This document shows, piece after piece, positions 1 to 6,124 of a stretch of DNA of 6,648 nucleotides. The notes beneath the pieces were generated by a model that was not told the DNA's origin, did not search any database, and worked only from the letters and a program-made list of their open reading frames with translations. Source of the DNA: an uncultured bacterium (GTDB taxonomy: Bacteria > Cyanobacteriota > Vampirovibrionia > Gastranaerophilales > Gastranaerophilaceae); contig CADCPD010000077.1 in NCBI GenBank assembly GCA_902803265.1, positions 1 to 6,648 of the forward strand, given 5' to 3'. The stretch's first letter is position 1, and the number at the start of each line of letters is the position of its first letter. A program made the position numbers and the translations under genes.

Positions 1-610
1 CTTTTAATTTTTCAAGTTCTTTTTGATTGGTTACATTTTTTATAAGAACGATATATCTGCTTGTTCTGTCTTCAATATTAAGTCTTAATGCTGTTGCTTC
101 AAAAAGGTCAGAGGAATATGTTTTTATATAAACACTTGTATTGTGAAGATTTTCAATAGTGGTATCATTAAGCGGTTCAATAAAATCAAATAAATCTTGT
201 CCTATTAACTTTTTGTTGCTTTGTCCGAACCAGTTTGAAATTTTTGGAGTGACTTTAAGTATTTTTATATTTTTATCAACAATAACCAGTCCATCAGATA
301 AAGAGTTTAGAACACTTTCCAAAAAGCGGTTTTGTTTTAATAATTCATTTTGTTGATTTCTAACGTGTTCTTCTGTTTCTTTAAGAGAGTCAATAAGCTG
401 GTTAAGACTTTCTGCAAGGGAATCTCCTGATGTAGTGTTTATTTTTCCGATTTTTTTTGACAAATTACCAGAGCGAATAGATTCTACGAGATTTGTTGCA
501 TCTTCAATAAACATATCAGTTTTGACCCATTGTTTGTTTGTTGAACGAACAACGATAAATAACATTACCAGTATGAATATTACAAATAAATTTAATGAGT
601 ACCAAAGCAT
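1..610 (-). CDS. Membrane sensor with HAMP-like and PAS regions, probable histidine kinase (N-terminal part)
   Basis: Reading the minus strand from the ATG at 610-608 gives 203 codons without a stop up to the window edge, so the C-terminal part is missing. An in-frame stop lies four codons upstream, which fixes this ATG as the first usable start; no strong ribosome-binding site is visible. Residues 4-21 form one hydrophobic membrane segment. Residues about 30-80 look like a HAMP-type helical linker (SIRSGNLSKKIG), followed by a coiled stretch and a PAS domain at about 95-190 (LNSLSDGLVIVDKNIKI, then NVTNQKELEKLK). The PAS ending followed by KELEKLK is typical of proteins that continue into a HisKA/HATPase kinase core, but that core lies outside the window, so a GGDEF or other output domain is not excluded. 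It would sense a signal at or in the membrane and pass it to a regulator that is not visible here. It is divergent from the fliO-like gene. Confidence 0.8.
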   Translation of the reverse strand, partial: MLWYSLNLFVIFILVMLFIVVRSTNKQWVKTDMFIEDATNLVESIRSGNLSKKIGKINTTSGDSLAESLNQLIDSLKETEEHVRNQQNELLKQNRFLESVLNSLSDGLVIVDKNIKILKVTPKISNWFGQSNKKLIGQDLFDFIEPLNDTTIENLHNTSVYIKTYSSDLFEATALRLNIEDRTSRYIVLIKNVTNQKELEKLK

Positions 611-646
611 AATTAAAGTTTATCCGAAAAATTTTTTTTATGTTAT

Positions 647-676
647 ATTATACATAAGATTATATAGGTATTTTAA
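647..676 (-). promoter_or_regulatory. Candidate promoter of the sensor kinase gene
   Basis: On the minus strand a perfect TATAAT box lies at 652-647, with a weak TTAAAA -35-like box at 676-671 and an 18-bp spacer. Initiation near 640 would leave a leader of about 30 nt before the ATG at 610. The 67-bp gap between the two divergent genes (611-677) must hold both promoters. For the plus-strand gene several AT-rich -10-like hexamers are possible (for example TAAGAT at 655-660), but none has a recognisable -35, so I do not assign one. Confidence 0.4.
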
Positions 677-677
677 C

Positions 678-1223
678 ATGAAAAAATTTTTAATTTACAT
701 GATTGCAACATTAATGACACAACAGTGCTGTTTTTCTCTTGGATCTATTGAAGATGTATTGAATCAGCATTCGAGTCATGAAACCAGTATATTTTCGGTT
801 ATTGGTGCTTTAGCTTTTGTTATTGCGTTGATATATATAACCGGAATAATATATACGAAACTTAACGTTTTGAACACCTCGATTGCTAAAAAAACGAAAA
901 AAAATGAAAAAGAAGATAAAGTAATTGTTTTATCTTCAACTCCTTTGGGCAATAACAAATCATTATCTGTTGTCGAAGTTAATGGTAAAAAAATGCTTAT
1001 CGGTATAACTCAGACTACGGTTACTGTTTTAAAAGATTTAGGCGAAGTTAGATATGTTAGTGACGACTTTAATTTTGAACCTGAAATTATAGAAGCGGAC
1101 GATGATAAAGAAATTGATGAAGCAAAAGCAGGTTTAGATGAAATTTTTTCGTCAAAAGACGTTATTATAAACGATAACGATGATGAAGATGATGATTTTG
1201 GTCTTTATAAAAAATATCTGTAA
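678..1223 (+). CDS. fliO: FliO-like flagellar biosynthesis membrane protein
   Basis: Protein of 181 aa. The frame is open back to 435, but that extension lies antisense to the divergent sensor gene. The ATG at 678 is preceded by a short AGGT (666-669) and gives a sensible N-terminus: a signal-peptide-like hydrophobic stretch (residues 4-20), a membrane helix at about 37-60, a lysine-rich cytoplasmic edge (71-81), then the segment VIVLSSTPLGNNKSLSVVEV and KKMLIGITQTTVTVLKDL (82-120). This last part matches the FliO/MopB pattern of a short beta domain with L-G-x-x-x-L-x-V-V-E-V and L-x-G-I-T. In that family FliO is an assembly factor for the FliP ring of the flagellar type III export gate. The C-terminal tail (129-175) is very acidic and probably disordered. 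fliP, its usual neighbour, does not follow; neuB starts 11 bp downstream instead. The family call is by pattern recognition, and an unknown single-pass membrane protein is the alternative. Confidence 0.68.
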   Translation: MKKFLIYMIATLMTQQCCFSLGSIEDVLNQHSSHETSIFSVIGALAFVIALIYITGIIYTKLNVLNTSIAKKTKKNEKEDKVIVLSSTPLGNNKSLSVVEVNGKKMLIGITQTTVTVLKDLGEVRYVSDDFNFEPEIIEADDDKEIDEAKAGLDEIFSSKDVIINDNDDEDDDFGLYKKYL

Positions 1224-1234
1224 GAAGGAGTGTT

Positions 1235-2101
1235 ATGTCAAAATTTGTAAAAATTGCGGATAAAAAGGTTGGAGATGGCTATCCTTGTTTTATTACCGCA
1301 GAAATTGGTATTAATCATAACGGATCAGTTTCTTTAGCAAAAAAACTAATTGATATAGCTTGTGTTGCAGGGTGTGATGCTGTTAAATTTCAAAAGAGAA
1401 CTGTTGACGTTGTTTATTCCAAAGAAGAATTGGAAAGACCAAGACAAAGTATATTCGGAGAAACAAACGGTGATTTGAAACGAGGATTAGAATTAAATTT
1501 TGAAGATTATTCAGAAATAGATAAATATTGCAAAGAAAAGAAAATTTTGTGGTATGCATCTTGTTGGGATGAACAGTCTGTTGATTTTATAGAGCAATTT
1601 GATGTTCCATGTTATAAAATTGCCGCTGCTTCATTAACAGATGACAATCTTTTACAATACATAAAATCAAAAGGAAAACCAATATTCTTGTCTACTGGAA
1701 TGAGTTCAATGGAACAAATTAGACATGCTGTCGAAATACTAGGTGAAGACAATTTAATACTATATCAATGTACATCTACCTATCCTACGGCAGAACACGA
1801 AATTAATTTGAAAGTTATCGAATCTTTTAAAAAAGAATTCAATTGTCCTATAGGATATTCCGGACATGAAAGAGGTTTACTTCCTACTATTGTATCTGTT
1901 GTATACGGTGCAAATGCAGTAGAAAGACATATTACTAATGACCGTACAAACTGGGGGTCAGATCAAGCTGCAAGTTTAGAGCTGGACGGTATTCATCGTA
2001 TTGTTAGAGATATTAGAAAAATCCCTGGCATAACTGGCGATGGTGTAAAAAAGATTTATGATAGCGAAATACCTATTATAAAAAAATTAAGAAGGGTTTA
2101 A
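1235..2101 (+). CDS. neuB: NeuB-family nonulosonic acid synthase, short form without SAF domain
   Basis: Protein of 288 aa with a strong AAGGAG (1225-1230) four bases before the ATG. NeuB-family enzymes condense phosphoenolpyruvate with a mannose-type sugar (ManNAc, its 6-phosphate, or a relative) to form a nine-carbon keto acid in the cytoplasm. The TIM-barrel motifs are all visible: AEIGINHNG (22-30), KFQ (51-53), STGM (153-156), QCTSTYPT (178-185), GYSGHE (207-212) and VERHIT (229-234). His211 and His232 keep the 21-residue spacing of the metal-binding His215 and His236 of meningococcal NeuB. The usual GPDH-type motif is replaced by GSDQAASLE (241-249). The protein ends soon after the barrel, so the antifreeze-like SAF domain of about 60 residues that completes the neighbouring subunit's active site in classical NeuB is absent. 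The exact product (sialic, legionaminic or pseudaminic acid, or KDN) cannot be read from sequence; the following phosphatase favours a phosphorylated substrate. Confidence 0.85.
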   Translation: MSKFVKIADKKVGDGYPCFITAEIGINHNGSVSLAKKLIDIACVAGCDAVKFQKRTVDVVYSKEELERPRQSIFGETNGDLKRGLELNFEDYSEIDKYCKEKKILWYASCWDEQSVDFIEQFDVPCYKIAAASLTDDNLLQYIKSKGKPIFLSTGMSSMEQIRHAVEILGEDNLILYQCTSTYPTAEHEINLKVIESFKKEFNCPIGYSGHERGLLPTIVSVVYGANAVERHITNDRTNWGSDQAASLELDGIHRIVRDIRKIPGITGDGVKKIYDSEIPIIKKLRRV

Positions 2102-2598
2102 TGAGTAAGTTAAAATTTTCTGAAAATATAAAATTGGTTGTTACTGATTTTGATGGAGTTATAACGGATAACTGTGTTTATATTGATGAAAACCAAAAAA
2201 TGACCAGGCGTCTAAATTTTAGAGATGTTATGGCTTTTTCTCTTTTAAAGAAAAACGGAATAATTACAGCTATCATTTCTGGAGAAAAAAATTCTGCCAT
2301 TGATTTGATACGTGAAAAATTTGATATTGAAGATATTCATACTGAAATAAGACAGAAAAAACCTGTCTTGAAAGATTTGTTAAAAAAATATAATATAAAC
2401 GAAACAGAATTTATTTATGTTGGTGATGATGTAAATGACAGAGAATGTTTAGAGTTTGCAAAATATAAAGTTACTGTAAAAAATGCTCACAAGTCAATTT
2501 TGGAAATAAAAAATATTCAAATTACTGAAAATAATGGTGGTGAGGGTGCATTCAGAGAAATAGTTGATGCACTTCTTGAACAAAAAACTATTTCATAA
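2101..2598 (+). CDS. KdsC-like HAD phosphatase, probable nonulosonate-9-phosphate phosphatase
   Basis: Protein of 165 aa, the normal size for the capless C0 HAD phosphatases (KdsC type). All four HAD motifs are present: TDFDGVITD with nucleophile Asp16 and acid/base Asp18, ISGEKN with Ser60, a Lys at 86 in RQKKP, and YVGDDVND with Asp109 and Asp113. The C-terminal GGEGAFRE (near 145-152) is the glycine-rich loop typical of the KdsC group. Its ATG overlaps the neuB stop (TAATG) and its ribosome-binding site GAAGGG (2091-2096) lies inside neuB, so the two are probably translationally coupled and work in sequence. KdsC itself removes phosphate from Kdo-8-phosphate, but pairing with NeuB rather than KdsA points to a nine-carbon sugar 9-phosphate, as in the KDN pathway described in Bacteroides. 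Substrate assignment is inference. Confidence 0.85.
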   Translation: MSKLKFSENIKLVVTDFDGVITDNCVYIDENQKMTRRLNFRDVMAFSLLKKNGIITAIISGEKNSAIDLIREKFDIEDIHTEIRQKKPVLKDLLKKYNINETEFIYVGDDVNDRECLEFAKYKVTVKNAHKSILEIKNIQITENNGGEGAFREIVDALLEQKTIS

Positions 2599-2618
2599 AA
2601 ATCAATCTTTTTATCTAC

Positions 2619-2647
2619 TTGCCAAACAAAACTTTTAGGGGTATAAT
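2619..2647 (+). promoter_or_regulatory. Sigma70-type promoter of the lysC operon
   Basis: TTGCCA (2619-2624) and a perfect TATAAT (2642-2647) are separated by exactly 17 bp, five of six plus six of six matches to the consensus. Transcription should start near 2653-2656, giving a leader of about 25-28 nt before the lysC ATG. It is the first strong promoter after the HAD phosphatase gene and I see no convincing terminator between them, so some readthrough from the upstream cluster is possible. Confidence 0.8.
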
Positions 2648-2652
2648 TTACC

Positions 2653-2664
2653 TACAGTACTGTA
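2653..2664. promoter_or_regulatory. 12-bp perfect palindrome at the lysC transcription start, candidate operator
   Basis: TACAGTACTGTA reads the same on both strands and begins five bases after the -10 box, so it covers the expected start site. That position suits a repressor that blocks initiation. No second copy is apparent elsewhere in the window, and no regulator is assigned. Confidence 0.4.
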
Positions 2665-2680
2665 AAAAGAGTTTAGAATA

Positions 2681-3949
2681 ATGACAAAAAACATAGTAGT
2701 GCAAAAGTTTGGAGGAACTTCTGTCGCAGATACCGACAGAATAAAGAAGGTTGCTGAAACTGTTGTTGCAGAAAAAGAAAGAGGAAATGACGTTGTTGTA
2801 GTTGTTTCTGCGATGGGTCATACTACTGATCATTTAGTTACCCTTGCAAAAGAAATTTCAGATGTTCCTTCACCAAGAGAGATGGATATGTTGTTGTCTA
2901 CTGGTGAAGGTGTATCTATAGCTCTTTTGACTATGGCAATTCAGGCTAAAGGCTATGATGCTGTTAGTATGAATGCTATGCAAGTTGGAATTATAACCGA
3001 GGATTTGCACACAAAAGCTCGTATTTTGAAGATTGAAACTTCAAAATTAAAAGATAACCTAAATTCAGGTAAAATTGTAGTTGTAGCAGGTTTTCAAGGG
3101 GTAACAAAAGACGGCGAAATTACAACTTTGGGTAGAGGTGGTTCAGACACATCTGCTGTAGCTATTGCAGCATCTCTGAATGCGGAACGTTGTGATATTT
3201 ATACCGATGTAAAAGGTGTTTATACTTCTGATCCGAGAATGGTTAGAAATGCTACAAAATTAGATACAATTACGTACGATGAAATGTTGGAATTGGCAAT
3301 GGTCGGAGCTGGAGTTATGCATCCTCGTTCTGTTGAAACAGCTAAAAAATTTAACATTCCTTTGAGAGTAAGAAGCAGTTTCTATACTGACGATCTAGGT
3401 ACAATGATTACAGGAGCAAATGATATGGAATTAGATAAACCCGTCGTTGGTGTTGCAGTTGATTTTTCACAAATTAGAGTAGTTGTTTGTGAAGTTAAAG
3501 ATGAACCGGGTGTTGCTGCAAAAATCTTTAAAAAATTGGCTGAAAACAATATAACTGTTGATATGATTATTCAATCTTATGCAAGAGCTTTTAATCACAC
3601 TAATGATATTGCATTTACTATCAATCGTGAAGATAAAAATAAAACAATGGATATTTTAAATGCAATAAAAGAAGAAGTTGGTGCAAAAGAAATTCATCTT
3701 GATGAAAATACTGCAAAACTTTCAATTGTTGGTGCAGGTATGATGGATAGACCAGGTGTTGCAGCTCAAATGTTTGAAACACTTTCTGATTTAGATGTAA
3801 ATATTAAAATGATATCTACTTCAGAAATAAAAATAAGTTGTTTAATTGATGGTGAAAAAGCTGAAAAAGCTTGTAATAAAATACATGAAGTATTTAAATT
3901 AAGTAGTGATGAAATTGTAGAAGTAAAAGGCACATTGCCGACATTATAG
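2681..3949 (+). CDS. lysC: Aspartate kinase with two C-terminal ACT domains
   Basis: Protein of 422 aa, full length for the monofunctional LysC class. It phosphorylates L-aspartate with ATP, the entry step to lysine/diaminopimelate, threonine, methionine and isoleucine. The amino-acid-kinase domain spans about 4-245, with KFGGTSVAD (9-17), STGEG (73-77), TLGRGGSDTSAVA (149-161) and CDIYTDVKGVYTSDPR (171-186). Two ACT domains follow at about 268-335 (EVKDEPGVAAKIF, IIQSYARAFNHTNDIAFT) and 346-410 (LSIVGAGMMDRPGVAAQMF), which normally bind lysine and/or threonine for feedback control. AAGAG (2667-2671) is the ribosome-binding site. It is the first gene of a unit with the VKOR fusion, queH and a small cysteine-rich gene; the leader is far too short for a lysine riboswitch. 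The shared unit shows no obvious metabolic logic. Confidence 0.97.
   Translation: MTKNIVVQKFGGTSVADTDRIKKVAETVVAEKERGNDVVVVVSAMGHTTDHLVTLAKEISDVPSPREMDMLLSTGEGVSIALLTMAIQAKGYDAVSMNAMQVGIITEDLHTKARILKIETSKLKDNLNSGKIVVVAGFQGVTKDGEITTLGRGGSDTSAVAIAASLNAERCDIYTDVKGVYTSDPRMVRNATKLDTITYDEMLELAMVGAGVMHPRSVETAKKFNIPLRVRSSFYTDDLGTMITGANDMELDKPVVGVAVDFSQIRVVVCEVKDEPGVAAKIFKKLAENNITVDMIIQSYARAFNHTNDIAFTINREDKNKTMDILNAIKEEVGAKEIHLDENTAKLSIVGAGMMDRPGVAAQMFETLSDLDVNIKMISTSEIKISCLIDGEKAEKACNKIHEVFKLSSDEIVEVKGTLPTL
3425..3949 (+). other. Possible internal start giving a separate regulatory (beta) subunit of aspartate kinase
   Basis: Codon 249 of lysC is an in-frame ATG preceded by a full AGGAG (3412-3416) with an 8-nt spacer, a better site than that of lysC itself. 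Translation from here would give 174 aa containing just the two ACT domains. In Bacillus subtilis and Corynebacterium glutamicum, lysC encodes a beta subunit from an internal start at nearly this position. Whether it is used here is inference. Confidence 0.5.
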
Positions 3950-3964
3950 GAAAGGAAAAGAGAC

Positions 3965-5188
3965 ATGGAAAAAACGATTGAAATTAGAATTTCAAAAAAT
4001 GTTATTTTGTACCTCTTGGCGATACTAGGATTGATTGCAACAGTTGCATTAGCTGTTGTTTATTACAATGCGAACTTTAATCCTGCAGCAGGGCCAAGTT
4101 TTTGTACGGATCAAAACAACCCGGTTGTAAATTGTGATGGTATTGCTAAGTCAGTAAATTCCCAATTCTTAGGTATTCCATTAGCATATTGGGGAATGTT
4201 ATTTTATTTAGTTGTAATCTTATTATTAGGTTCTAGTAAATTGAAAAACCTAAGAGGTTTTGGTTGGATGGAAGTATTTAAAAATCCTTGCAGTTATATT
4301 GCAACTTTAGGATTATTTTCATTCCTTGTATCAATGATTTTGGCATTGGTAAGTTTTATCTCTTTAAAAATGATATGTGTACTTTGTGTTGTAACATATT
4401 TTGTTAATTTATTTATAGCACTTTTTGCATCAGAATTTTCCGGAGAAACTTTTGGTGCTGCAATAAAAACTACAGTAGTTGATTTTCTAGAATCATTAAA
4501 AGTTCAAAAATATTTAAGAGCTTTTGTTGTTGTTTTAACCTTAGCTGTTATTTTCTTAGCAGTAACAGGAACAACTTATGTGTTGACCCCTCAAGTTAAT
4601 GATGTTAAGTTCATGGATCAATTGTACGAAAAGAAAACAAATGAATATGCAGATGTTGCGAAGGGTAATATCTTAGGTGCTAAAGATGCAAAAGTAGTTG
4701 TTAAAATGTATTCAGATTTACAATGCCCATACTGTGTAATGGAAAACAGAATAATGCATAAAGTAGCACAAGATTTTTCTAACGTTAGAATAGAATTCGT
4801 TCATTATCCGTTAGATAATGCTTGTAATAAGAACATTCAATCACCATTCCATGTAGGTGCTTGTGATTATGCTAAATTAGCATTAGCTGCTAAAAAACAA
4901 GATAAATTATGGAAAATGGTAAATATCTTATTTGAAGAAAAGCCAGGATCAGTTAATGATGTTTATTCTGTTGCTAAAGGAGAAGGCTTTGATGTTAAAA
5001 AATTAAAAGCTGATTTTGCCTCTGCTGATGTTAAAAAAGAATTGTTAGCAGATATTGATGAAGCGACAGAAATGAACGTTCAAGGAACTCCTGCGTTCTC
5101 TATAAAAGGCAAATTATACGTTGGCGTAAAACCTTATAATGAATTAAAGGCTATATTAATTGAAGAAGGAGCAAAGAAAAACAAATAA
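3965..5188 (+). CDS. VKOR-DsbA fusion, membrane disulfide-bond forming protein
   Basis: Protein of 407 aa starting 15 bp after lysC, with AGGAA (3953-3957) as ribosome-binding site. The N-terminal half is a VKOR domain with membrane segments at about 12-34, 70-89, 112-133 and 135-154, the loop cysteine pair Cys47/Cys57 and the quinone-proximal CVLC pair Cys138/Cys141. A fifth helix (183-204) leads to an extracytoplasmic thioredoxin-fold domain of DsbA type with CPYC (254-257) and the cis-proline loop GTPAF (374-378). Electrons should pass from substrate thiols through CPYC and the VKOR cysteines to a membrane quinone, so one polypeptide does the work of DsbA and DsbB. The layout is that of the cyanobacterial VKOR-thioredoxin fusions, though this thioredoxin part is DsbA-like and longer. 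Extra cysteines at 109, 287 and 300 are present; 287 and 300 may form a structural disulfide. Confidence 0.93.
   Translation: MEKTIEIRISKNVILYLLAILGLIATVALAVVYYNANFNPAAGPSFCTDQNNPVVNCDGIAKSVNSQFLGIPLAYWGMLFYLVVILLLGSSKLKNLRGFGWMEVFKNPCSYIATLGLFSFLVSMILALVSFISLKMICVLCVVTYFVNLFIALFASEFSGETFGAAIKTTVVDFLESLKVQKYLRAFVVVLTLAVIFLAVTGTTYVLTPQVNDVKFMDQLYEKKTNEYADVAKGNILGAKDAKVVVKMYSDLQCPYCVMENRIMHKVAQDFSNVRIEFVHYPLDNACNKNIQSPFHVGACDYAKLALAAKKQDKLWKMVNILFEEKPGSVNDVYSVAKGEGFDVKKLKADFASADVKKELLADIDEATEMNVQGTPAFSIKGKLYVGVKPYNELKAILIEEGAKKNK
5146..5162 (+). promoter_or_regulatory. Ribosome-binding site and TTG start of queH inside the VKOR gene
   Basis: AAAGG (5146-5150) lies 9 bases before the TTG at 5160-5162. 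The codon just before that TTG is an in-frame stop, and no ATG, GTG or TTG follows before the essential CC motif, so this rare start codon is the only reasonable choice. The overlap with the preceding gene is 29 nt, which suggests translational coupling. Confidence 0.75.
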
Positions 5189-5717
5189 GGTTTTACTTCA
5201 TGCGTGTTGCGGAATTTGCTCGGGTTATCCGATAGAATTCTTATTAGAAAATCAATATTTACCGGTTGTGTATTTTTATAATCCGAATATACAGCCGGTA
5301 AATGATTATATAAAGAGATTAGATTCAGAGCGTATATTGTGCGAACACTATGGAGTAGAACTAATAGAAGATGTTTATGAACCGGATGTATTTGAGGAAT
5401 ACATAAAAGGTTTAGAAACAGAACCTGAAAGAGGCAAGAGATGCGACAAATGTTTTGAACTTCGCCTCTCTCGTACTGCTGTAAAAGCAAAAGAGTTAGG
5501 TATAGATGTTTTTACAAGTTCTATTGCTATAAGTCCTCATAAACTTTATAATCACTTAAAAGAAATTGGCGAAAGAATTGCAAATGAGCAAAACCTAAAA
5601 TTTATGGCTGTTGATTTCAAAAAGAAAGATGGATTTTTAAAGACAAATAAAATTGCCAATGATTTAGGGTTATATCGTCAAAATTATTGCGGATGTAAAT
5701 ACAGTTTTAGAAATTAA
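5160..5717 (+). CDS. queH: Epoxyqueuosine reductase QueH
   Basis: Protein of 185 aa, usual for the QueH (formerly DUF208) family. QueH makes queuosine in tRNA by reducing epoxyqueuosine in the last step, as the non-homologous, cobalamin-independent replacement of QueG. Visible family marks are VLLHACCGICS with Cys16, Cys17 and Cys20, YFYNPNIQP (38-46), GKRCDKCFELRL with Cys95 and Cys98, the TSSIAISPHK loop (119-128) and the terminal NYCGCKYS with Cys177 and Cys179. In the family the N-terminal CC and the central CxxC bind a [4Fe-4S] cluster, and the CGC pair is thought to act in redox. It overlaps the VKOR gene by 29 nt and is followed 18 bp later by a small cysteine-rich gene, all in the lysC unit. 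No other queuosine genes are in the window. Confidence 0.93.
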   Translation: MKKEQRKTNKVLLHACCGICSGYPIEFLLENQYLPVVYFYNPNIQPVNDYIKRLDSERILCEHYGVELIEDVYEPDVFEEYIKGLETEPERGKRCDKCFELRLSRTAVKAKELGIDVFTSSIAISPHKLYNHLKEIGERIANEQNLKFMAVDFKKKDGFLKTNKIANDLGLYRQNYCGCKYSFRN

Positions 5718-5735
5718 AAATTTAAGGAGTTAAAA

Positions 5736-5936
5736 ATGGAATGTAAAAAAGATGAAAATAAAATAGAATGTACATGTACATATACAAGCTGCTCGAGACG
5801 AGGAATGTGTTGTGAATGTGTTAGACATCATAGAGAAAATGGAGAACTTCCCGGATGTTTTTTTACAGCTGCTGGTGAAGCAACATATGACAGAAGCATA
5901 AAAAACTTTATAAATATAATGAAAGATAAAATTTAA
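5736..5936 (+). CDS. Small cysteine-rich protein, DUF6485-like, function unknown
   Basis: Protein of 66 aa with a textbook AAGGAG (5724-5729) six bases before its ATG. It has eight cysteines (3, 12, 14, 19, 25, 26, 28, 41) in the pattern CxC-x4-C-x5-CC-x-C, then RHHRENGELPGCFF (30-43) and TYDRS (near 50-54). I recognise this as the small conserved DUF6485-type family of anaerobes. The clustered cysteines and histidines suggest a metal or Fe-S site, which is inference. There is no signal peptide or membrane segment, so it is cytoplasmic. As the last gene of the unit, directly after queH and before a strong terminator, it may act with QueH or simply share its expression. No function should be assumed. 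Confidence 0.85.
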   Translation: MECKKDENKIECTCTYTSCSRRGMCCECVRHHRENGELPGCFFTAAGEATYDRSIKNFINIMKDKI

Positions 5937-5942
5937 ATAAAT

Positions 5943-5971
5943 AGGGCATTTTTTTGTTAAATGCCTTTTTT
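5943..5971 (+). terminator. Intrinsic terminator of the lysC-to-DUF6485 unit
   Basis: A 7-bp perfect stem GGCATTT (5945-5951) / AAATGCC (5959-5965), extendable by a G-U and an A-T pair, closes a 7-nt loop and runs into a TTTTTT tract (5966-5971). It begins 6 bp after the stop codon of the small cysteine-rich gene and separates this unit from the ribosomal protein genes. Confidence 0.88.
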
Positions 5972-6014
5972 ATTTATTAACATTATTAAAAATTATTAAA
6001 TAAAGTAAATGTTT

Positions 6015-6046
6015 TAAAAAATGTTATGTTGACACTAAAAAATGTT
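6015..6046 (+). repeat. 11-nt direct repeat flanking the rpsJ -35 box
   Basis: TAAAAAATGTT occurs exactly at 6015-6025 and 6036-6046, 21 bp apart start to start, about two helical turns. The first copy ends just upstream of the -35 box TTGACA and the second fills the spacer. A shorter AAATGTT lies at 6007-6013. It may be a protein-binding site, though chance similarity in such AT-rich DNA is possible. Confidence 0.5.
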
Positions 6047-6057
6047 TGATATACGAT
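6029..6057 (+). promoter_or_regulatory. Sigma70-type promoter of rpsJ
   Basis: A perfect TTGACA (6029-6034) and TACGAT (6052-6057) are spaced by 17 bp. Transcription should start near 6064, leaving a leader of about 60 nt before the rpsJ ATG. A second TATAAT lies at 6098-6103 but has no credible -35 and would start transcription almost at the ribosome-binding site, so I rank it lower. Confidence 0.75.
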
Positions 6058-6124
6058 TTTTATTGCGCACAGCTGAAATTTGGTATGCAAAAGTTTATAT
6101 AATAAGTAAAAAGGAAATAAAACT

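Noticed and set aside
159..356. 65-codon plus-strand open frame
   Set aside because: It is a shadow of the minus-strand PAS region, with low-complexity hydrophobic content and no ribosome-binding site.
435..677. N-terminal extension of the FliO-like frame back to an ATG at 435
   Set aside because: It lies antisense to the well-supported PAS sensor gene and lacks a plausible ribosome-binding site; the ATG at 678 gives a normal membrane-protein N-terminus.
2101..2598. KdsC as the exact identity of the HAD phosphatase
   Set aside because: No KdsA, KdsB or KdsD is nearby; the overlap with NeuB argues for a nonulosonate phosphate instead, so only the KdsC-like family is claimed.
2599..2680. Lysine riboswitch upstream of lysC
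   Set aside because: The gap is 82 bp and the predicted leader under 30 nt, far too short for that RNA; no conserved lysine riboswitch elements are visible.
5134..5490. 118-codon minus-strand open frame
   Set aside because: It is antisense to queH, whose cysteine motifs are all intact, and it resembles no known protein.
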